NCBI RefSeq assembly: GCF_012927115.1
Contig: NZ_JABBFY010000001.1
Location: forward strand, 2,604,001 to 2,668,000
Source of the DNA: Sphingomonas sp. G-3-2-10
GTDB lineage: Bacteria; Pseudomonadota; Alphaproteobacteria; Sphingomonadales; Sphingomonadaceae
Length of the DNA: 64,000 nucleotides
Direction of reading: 5' to 3'
The notes beneath the pieces are model-generated. The model was not told the origin of the DNA. It made no database searches and saw nothing but the letters and a program-made list of their open reading frames with translations. A program made the translations under genes and the position numbers. The first letter of the stretch is position 1. Each line of letters begins with the position of its first letter. Below, one piece after another: positions 58,857 to 64,000 of the stretch.

Positions 58857-58933
58857 CCCGGGAGCGCGGCTATTTTGCTTCGCGATGCAAAGCGGGCACT
58901 TAGCCCGCGGCGGAAAATAGCCGCGCGGACGGG
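58857..58933. other. Structured palindromic element upstream of DUF2493
   Basis: A perfect 13-bp inverted repeat (58864-58876 with 58914-58926) is flanked by four more pairing bases (58857-58860 with 58930-58933) across a symmetrical GGA/GGA internal loop. The enclosed 37 bases can form a second hairpin (58892-58897 with 58903-58908). The whole can fold as a cloverleaf-like RNA or cruciform. It lies 130 bases upstream of the DUF2493 start. Confidence 0.65.
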
Positions 58934-59037
58934 TTGCACTGACGCGGGCGATGCCGACCCGTCGCCCTCTGGGAAGGCGCATGGCGCGGACTCTCCTCAG
59001 CGGAGCGACGGAGGCGATGCGTCGCGACCATGGCGTA

Positions 59038-60063
59038 TCAGGGCCGGTCTTCGGGCCGCACCTGCGCGAGGAGATTGGCGCGCAACGCATCGAGGCCGAT
59101 CGTACGCAGGTCCGTGTTGAGGTCGCCGAGCTGGGAGTCGAGGGGGCGGACGTCGATCCCGAACTGCCTGGCGCGGCGCGTCAGCGTGGCAAATGCCTTG
59201 CATCCGGCGGCATCGGCTTCACGGGCAACATATAGCCGGCGGAGCGACGGCGGTAACACGAGAGCAGCAAGGTGCGCCGAGGAGAGCGCCGCGATCGACG
59301 GCAGCGTCGGGACCGCGGCATAGATCGAAAGTGTAGACTCGATACCTTCGCCTGCGGCCATGACCGGAGCGGCGATGCCAAAGCGGACACCATGGCCGAG
59401 CAGATGACCCATCGCGCGACGCGGAAAAGCGACGGGGGCTTTGTCGGAGCCGTCCGGAGTCAGCCAGGTGCGATGCGCACCGGTGACGTTGCCGGCGATG
59501 TCGGTTACGGCGGCAACCATGGCCGGCATGGCGGACGGAACATCGCCGCGATCGTCAAGCGAGCGACGATACCAGCAGCGTGGGTGGAAATGCAGGACAT
59601 CCAGTCCGGGCAATGGCGGAATGCCGCGACCGCGCAGATAGGTTTCCACCTGCGTGCCGGCGATGGACTTGCAGATCGCCAGCAGGCGCCGAGCTGCTCC
59701 AGGCGATCCAGTCGAAATGTCGCGGGTCGCCTTCATGCCGGCGGAGACCGGAGGGTCGGGAAGGCTGAGAAAGCGCCGCGCCTCGGCCAAGGCTTCAGCG
59801 AGCGTTCCGGTCAGCGTCGATGCGCGGATGATGTCGAGCAGGTCGCCATGTTCGCCCGACTCCGCGTCGGTCCATTTGCCTGCTCGACCGGCTCCGCCAG
59901 GGCTATCGCGAAGGCGAACATAGAGGCTGCGGCCCGGCGTGTTGCGAACATCGCCGACCTGCCAGTAATTGCCTTCGCGTCGTCCGTTGGAGAGATAGCG
60001 CCGGCATAACCGTTCGGCTTGGCCGGCCAGATCGCGCGCTATCGCGCTCGCAGGATGCTCCAT
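59038..60063 (-). CDS. Toprim-domain protein (DUF7146-like)
   Basis: The 341-residue protein begins with a region typical of phage-like and ICE-borne primase-related proteins (G-R-S-L-Y-V-R-L, G-K-W-T-D). A Toprim domain follows: G-E-G-I-E-S-T-L-S near residue 255 and L-Y-V-A-R-E-A-D-A-A-G near 290, giving the Glu and DxD-like metal residues. It may act as a primase-like protein on the transferred strand. It starts 15 bases after the strawberry-notch gene stop on the same strand. Confidence 0.85.
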   Translation of the reverse strand: MEHPASAIARDLAGQAERLCRRYLSNGRREGNYWQVGDVRNTPGRSLYVRLRDSPGGAGRAGKWTDAESGEHGDLLDIIRASTLTGTLAEALAEARRFLSLPDPPVSAGMKATRDISTGSPGAARRLLAICKSIAGTQVETYLRGRGIPPLPGLDVLHFHPRCWYRRSLDDRGDVPSAMPAMVAAVTDIAGNVTGAHRTWLTPDGSDKAPVAFPRRAMGHLLGHGVRFGIAAPVMAAGEGIESTLSIYAAVPTLPSIAALSSAHLAALVLPPSLRRLYVAREADAAGCKAFATLTRRARQFGIDVRPLDSQLGDLNTDLRTIGLDALRANLLAQVRPEDRP

Positions 60064-60077
60064 CGCCCGTCTCCTGC

Positions 60078-63000
60078 TCAGGCCGCGCCGGCAGTGCGCG
60101 GCTCGACGCGTGCGACCGGGAAGCGTTCAAGCAGCCGGGCGAGAACAGCGGGACCGTCGCCGCCGGTCGGCACGAACAGCCGCAGCTTCCACGACACGAT
60201 CTCCGACATTAGACCCATCGCCTTGAGCCGTTCGACGCCGAGGTCGTTGAAGCCGGTCAGCTCGATGCGGTGGAGGTGCATCGCGAGCACGCGCTGGAGC
60301 CGCTGGCCTTCGGCGAGGTGCAGCGCAGCCTCACCTGCGATGAGCATCTGCCATGCCTGGTCAGGCGTGATGGCAGGCGCGTCAGCGCCGAGCGTGGCGG
60401 CGACCCATGCCGGCGGCACACGGCGGCCGACGATACGCTCGCCGGCGTCGGTCTGGAGACGATAGACCCGCGTGGATTCGCCCGGAAGCCGTCTCCAGAT
60501 CGGGAGGAGCAGCCCCGCGACGACATGCATTTCGGTGGTCTCGAACTCGGGGACCTCGGCGCGTTCGGCCTCCCAGGCGGCACTGAACCGCGCGCGGTCG
60601 GCGGCTCGCCAGAAGGTCTCGGCCAGCGCGTCCAGCGGCATCGCCGGGCTTTCCATCGGCTTGATCAGGCGGATTCGTTCTTCGACTCCGCCGTCTTCGA
60701 GCATCATGCTGCGAGCGCGCATGCGGACTGCCGCACGCCCGGAGCGCTCGTTGACGAGCAGCTTCGCATCGGGCTCCCGCGCCATCGCCAGCGCTTGATC
60801 CAGGTCAAGCGGATGATTGCGGTCTTTGCGCGCGATGGTGAGCAGCTCGGTCTCCGCACCGGTGCCCGGATGCACATAGATGGTCCGGCGCCCGGACACG
60901 GTGAAGCTCTCGGCGGTCAGAGTCTCGAGTCCGGTCTCATAGGTGCCCGACGTCACCGCTCCCTCGATCCGCCGTTCGAGCAAGGCCTCGAACGCATCGA
61001 ACACGGTCCGCTGCATGGCGATCGTGAGCGCGAGCATCCGGTTGAGGAAAGTGGTGATCGGCGGCAGCTCGTCGCGCAGGCCATTGTCATCGCCGAGCTC
61101 AAGACCGGTCGCCGCCTCGAAATCGTCGAGCGAGCAACCCTCGATCCTGCCGCGAAAGATCAGCCCATAGAGCTGGCGGAGCGCATCGCGCGCATATGCG
61201 GATTCGAGATTGTCCTCGGGTCGGAACATGTTCTGGCCGCCGGTCTGGCGCTGTCCACGCGTGATCGCGCCGAGCGTGTCGAGGCGGCGAGCGATGGTCG
61301 AGATGAAGCGCTTCTGCGCGCGGACGTCGGTGGTCACCGGCCGGAAGCGCGGCGGCTGCTTCTGGTTGGTGCGATTGGTCCGCCCGAACCCCTGGATCGC
61401 GGTGTCGGCCTTCCAGCCTGCCTCCAGCAGATAGTGTACGCGCAGGCGCTGGTTCGCGGCGCCTAGGTCGGCATGGTAGGAGCGGCCGGTGCCGCCCGCC
61501 TCGGAGAAGACGAGAATGGGCTTGCGGTCGTCCATGAATGCCTGCGCTTCGGCGAGGTTCGAAGCGCCGGGTCGGGTCTCGACGGCGAAGCGGGTGGAAC
61601 CGTCGGCGCGCTGCCGGGGAACGATGCGCCGCCCGCGTCCGGTGACTTCGGCCACGCGGTCAGGTCCGAAACGCTGGACGATCTGGTCGAGCGCGCCGGG
61701 GACCGCGGGCAAGGCGGCGAGACGCTCGATCATGGCTTGGCGCCGGGCCACCGCGTCGCGGCACTCGACGATATTGCCGTCGTGCATGACGGGGCGCGAG
61801 CAGAGGTTGCCCGAGCTGTCGGTGAATGGCTCGTAGAGCTGGACCGGGAAACTGTTGGCGAGATAGTCGAGCACATATTCGCGCGGTGTGATGTCGACAT
61901 CGACATCGGCCCATTGTTCGGTCGGGATCTCGGCCAGCCGCCGCTCCATCAGCGCTTCGCCTGTCGATACGATCTGCACGACCGGGCTCGCGCCGCTGCC
62001 CAGGTCGCGCTCCATGCTGGCGATCACGCTGGGCGTCTGCATCGCGGTGATCAGATGATTGAAGAAGCGCTGCTTGGCACCCTCGAACGCGGACCGTGCG
62101 GCGGACTTGGCCTGGCGGTTGAGCGTGCCTTCGACGCCGGTGACGTTCGCGGCCCTGAGCGCAGCGTCGAGGTTGTTGTGGATGACCTGGAACGCCCCGG
62201 CATAGGCGTCGTAGATGCGCTGCTGCTCCGGGGTCAGCGCATGTTCGAGCAGCTCATACTCGACTCCGTCGAACGACAGTGAACGTGCCGAATAAAGGCC
62301 GAGCGCCTTCAGGTCGCGCGCCACGACCTCCATCGCGGCGACCCCACCCTCTTCGATCGCCGATACAAAGTCGGTCCGGGTCGCGAACGGGAAATCCTCC
62401 CCCAGCCACAAGCCGAGCCGTTCGGCATAGGCCAGGTTCTGGACGGTGGTGGCGCCCGTCGCCGAGACGTAGATAATTCGGGCATTGGGCAGCGCATGTT
62501 GCAGGCGCAGGCCCGCACGCCCCTGCTGCGACGCGGCCTGCTCGCCGCGCTCGGTCTTGCCGCCGGCCGCGTTGGCCATCGCATGCGCCTCGTCGAACAC
62601 GATCACGCCGTCGAATTCGGCCCCGAGATAATCGACGATCTGCTGGACCCGGCTGGCCTTGCCGCCCCTCTCCTCGCTGCGCAGCGTCGCATAGGTCGTG
62701 AACAATATGCCATCGCCGAGATGGATCTGGGCACCCTGCCGAAACCGCGACAGCGGCGTCACCCGAAGCGGCTCCTGTCCGAGTGCGCGCCAGTCGCGCT
62801 GCGCATCCTCGAGCAATTTGTCCGAGAGCGAGATCCACAACGCGCGTCGGCGACCCTGCAGCCAATTGTCGAGGATGATGCCGGCGACCTCGCGGCCCTT
62901 GCCCGCACCGGTGCCATCGCCGCAGAACCAGCCGCGGCGAAAGCGGATGGCGGCCTCGCTGCCTTCGGCGACTGCGTTGAGTGCGTCGAAGCTGGCATCG

Positions 63001-64000
63001 ACGTTCCACCACCCGGCGAGGAAGCCGGCATGCGCCTGGCCGGCATAGATGATCGATTCGAGCTGGGCATCGGACAACACCCCCTCTTCGATCAGCCGCC
63101 GCGGCAGCACCGGACGATAGTCGGGCCGGGGTGGTGCGACCGAGGCCATGGCAGCCGACTGGACCAGCATCGTTGGATGCGAGCGGGCGCCGGGAATGCG
63201 GATCGATTGAAGCTCGAACGGTTCATAGATCGAGGTCGAGAGGCGCGCGTCATCAGCGGGCTTCCAGTCGATTGATGCATAATCGAGCGGCGCTGCGTCT
63301 ATTGGCGCAGGATCGACTCCGACGGTCACGGCGGAGATGGGAGCGCGTCGCACCACTGCGGCAGTCACGGTCGACGATGGCAGTGCCGACGGCTTGGGTG
63401 CGCGGGACGGAACCGAGGCCCTCACCCAGTGGAGCAAGGTGGCGAGGTCCGGGGCCTTGCCGTGGTCGGGCGCGAACGCGTCCTGGCGGTCAGCGGGCAC
63501 TCGGTCGATGACGGTCAGGCGGGTCTCGGTGGTGGTGCCGTGGCGCGCATAGACACGGCCATCGACCGAAGCAGTGAACACGACGCGGCCGCGTTCCTGA
63601 AGCGCGATAAATTCGTCGCGCCACACCGGTGCCTCGGGCGCGCAGCCCGCGCCGGTGATCGCGACCAGCCGCCCGCCCGGGCGCAGCCGGGCTAGCGCTG
63701 AGGCGATATGCCGAAGCGCCGTCCCGGGCATGCGCCGGTCAATCCCGGCCATCGCCGAGAATGGCGGGTTCAGGAGCACGATGTCGGGGACGAGATCGGG
63801 CGCAAGGCGATCGTCGATCTGCGCGGCGTCAAGGCTGGTAACGTTCGCGCCAGGGAAGAGCCGTTCGAGCAGGGCTGCCCTAACCGGGGCAAGCTCGTTT
63901 AGGATGACCTGTCCTCCGAACATCTGCGCTGCGACCGCGAGCATGCCGGTACCGGCCGACGGCTCGAGAATGGCCTCGCCCGCGCCGATCTGCGCAGCGA
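60078..64000 (-). CDS. Methylase-strawberry-notch helicase fusion (partial, 5' end outside window)
   Basis: The frame is open to the right edge; an internal ATG at 63944 lies in the middle of methylase motif I (E-P-S-A-G-T-G-M), so the true start is outside. The N-terminal part carries the methylase motifs P-S-A-G-T-G and L-L-N-P-P-F. The SF2-like helicase core follows: G-D-G-T-G-A-G-K-G (62895-62921) and V-F-D-E-A-H (about 62590). The strawberry-notch C-terminal region has Q-G-F-G-R-T-N-R-T-N. Fusions of this kind (phage DarB-like) travel with conjugative elements and are linked to protecting incoming DNA. Only the partial gene can be judged here. Confidence 0.85.
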   Translation of the reverse strand, partial: AAQIGAGEAILEPSAGTGMLAVAAQMFGGQVILNELAPVRAALLERLFPGANVTSLDAAQIDDRLAPDLVPDIVLLNPPFSAMAGIDRRMPGTALRHIASALARLRPGGRLVAITGAGCAPEAPVWRDEFIALQERGRVVFTASVDGRVYARHGTTTETRLTVIDRVPADRQDAFAPDHGKAPDLATLLHWVRASVPSRAPKPSALPSSTVTAAVVRRAPISAVTVGVDPAPIDAAPLDYASIDWKPADDARLSTSIYEPFELQSIRIPGARSHPTMLVQSAAMASVAPPRPDYRPVLPRRLIEEGVLSDAQLESIIYAGQAHAGFLAGWWNVDASFDALNAVAEGSEAAIRFRRGWFCGDGTGAGKGREVAGIILDNWLQGRRRALWISLSDKLLEDAQRDWRALGQEPLRVTPLSRFRQGAQIHLGDGILFTTYATLRSEERGGKASRVQQIVDYLGAEFDGVIVFDEAHAMANAAGGKTERGEQAASQQGRAGLRLQHALPNARIIYVSATGATTVQNLAYAERLGLWLGEDFPFATRTDFVSAIEEGGVAAMEVVARDLKALGLYSARSLSFDGVEYELLEHALTPEQQRIYDAYAGAFQVIHNNLDAALRAANVTGVEGTLNRQAKSAARSAFEGAKQRFFNHLITAMQTPSVIASMERDLGSGASPVVQIVSTGEALMERRLAEIPTEQWADVDVDITPREYVLDYLANSFPVQLYEPFTDSSGNLCSRPVMHDGNIVECRDAVARRQAMIERLAALPAVPGALDQIVQRFGPDRVAEVTGRGRRIVPRQRADGSTRFAVETRPGASNLAEAQAFMDDRKPILVFSEAGGTGRSYHADLGAANQRLRVHYLLEAGWKADTAIQGFGRTNRTNQKQPPRFRPVTTDVRAQKRFISTIARRLDTLGAITRGQRQTGGQNMFRPEDNLESAYARDALRQLYGLIFRGRIEGCSLDDFEAATGLELGDDNGLRDELPPITTFLNRMLALTIAMQRTVFDAFEALLERRIEGAVTSGTYETGLETLTAESFTVSGRRTIYVHPGTGAETELLTIARKDRNHPLDLDQALAMAREPDAKLLVNERSGRAAVRMRARSMMLEDGGVEERIRLIKPMESPAMPLDALAETFWRAADRARFSAAWEAERAEVPEFETTEMHVVAGLLLPIWRRLPGESTRVYRLQTDAGERIVGRRVPPAWVAATLGADAPAITPDQAWQMLIAGEAALHLAEGQRLQRVLAMHLHRIELTGFNDLGVERLKAMGLMSEIVSWKLRLFVPTGGDGPAVLARLLERFPVARVEPRTAGAA

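Noticed and set aside
1..64000. tRNA genes, CRISPR arrays, insertion sequences and element ends
   Set aside because: Looked for by eye on both strands; no cloverleaf with tRNA consensus, no regularly spaced repeats, no transposase or integrase signature found. Short or degenerate cases could have been missed.

Overview
The window is GC-rich bacterial DNA that most resembles an alphaproteobacterium of the Sphingomonadaceae type. The basis is family recognition: a complete Trb-type conjugation module of the kind common in sphingomonad integrative elements (trbBCDEJKLFGI followed by a DUF2274 gene, plus traG, a DUF3363 relaxase, traF, DUF2840, DUF736 and DUF2285 genes), a holdfast-anchor operon (hfaABD), and a MucR/Ros-family regulator. 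Species cannot be named from this sequence alone. No rRNA, tRNA, CRISPR array, transposase or integrase was seen.

Layout. (1) 1-1499, minus strand: a FecI-type sigma factor followed by FecR, which runs off the left edge. (2) 2062-8499, minus strand: a three-gene set made of a Tat-exported NlpC/P60-like hydrolase, a 1279-residue CHAT-protease-like protein, and an unusual fusion of an ABC/SMC-type ATPase with a SAM-methyltransferase fold. A LysR regulator is divergent from it (8710-9606). I regard this as the most likely undescribed system. (3) 9708-14724, minus strand: hfaA-hfaB-hfaD, a CsgG-dependent surface anchor with a very large repetitive HfaD. (4) 14991-17865: a DUF4238 gene convergent with a HEAT-like protein carrying a predicted D-QxK nuclease site. 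(5) 17980-27655, minus strand: the mating-pair-formation operon trbB to trbI, ending in a DUF2274 gene. (6) 28203-39974, plus strand: a heavy-metal cargo block with a His-rich exported protein, the CzcCBA efflux pump, DUF190, ZIP and CDF transporters, a P1B-4 ATPase, SRPBCC, MgtC and a zinc-ribbon protein. (7) 40134-48363, minus strand: the DNA-processing half of the conjugation system (copG, traG, relaxase, lytic transglycosylase, DUF736, traF, DUF2840, AlpA-like HTH, DUF2285, DUF736). A candidate oriT lies just upstream of the relaxase gene. (8) 49031-51844: small unknowns, a HAD phosphatase and a MucR-like regulator. (9) 51849-57619, minus strand: a putative defence unit with a sigma-region-4-like small protein, an MNT-HEPN protein, and a 1516-residue STAND ATPase with an N-terminal nuclease-like region. 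(10) 57803-64000, minus strand: DUF2493, Toprim and a methylase/strawberry-notch helicase that runs off the right edge.

How it fits together. Regions 5 and 7 are the two halves of one conjugative element. In related elements copG is normally followed directly by trbB. Here the metal-resistance block sits between them in the opposite orientation, so it looks like inserted cargo. Regions 8-10 are typical accessory genes of such elements. Regions 1-4 could be host chromosome or further cargo; no element boundary could be located. Functions are assigned from recognisable motifs and gene order only, with no database search.
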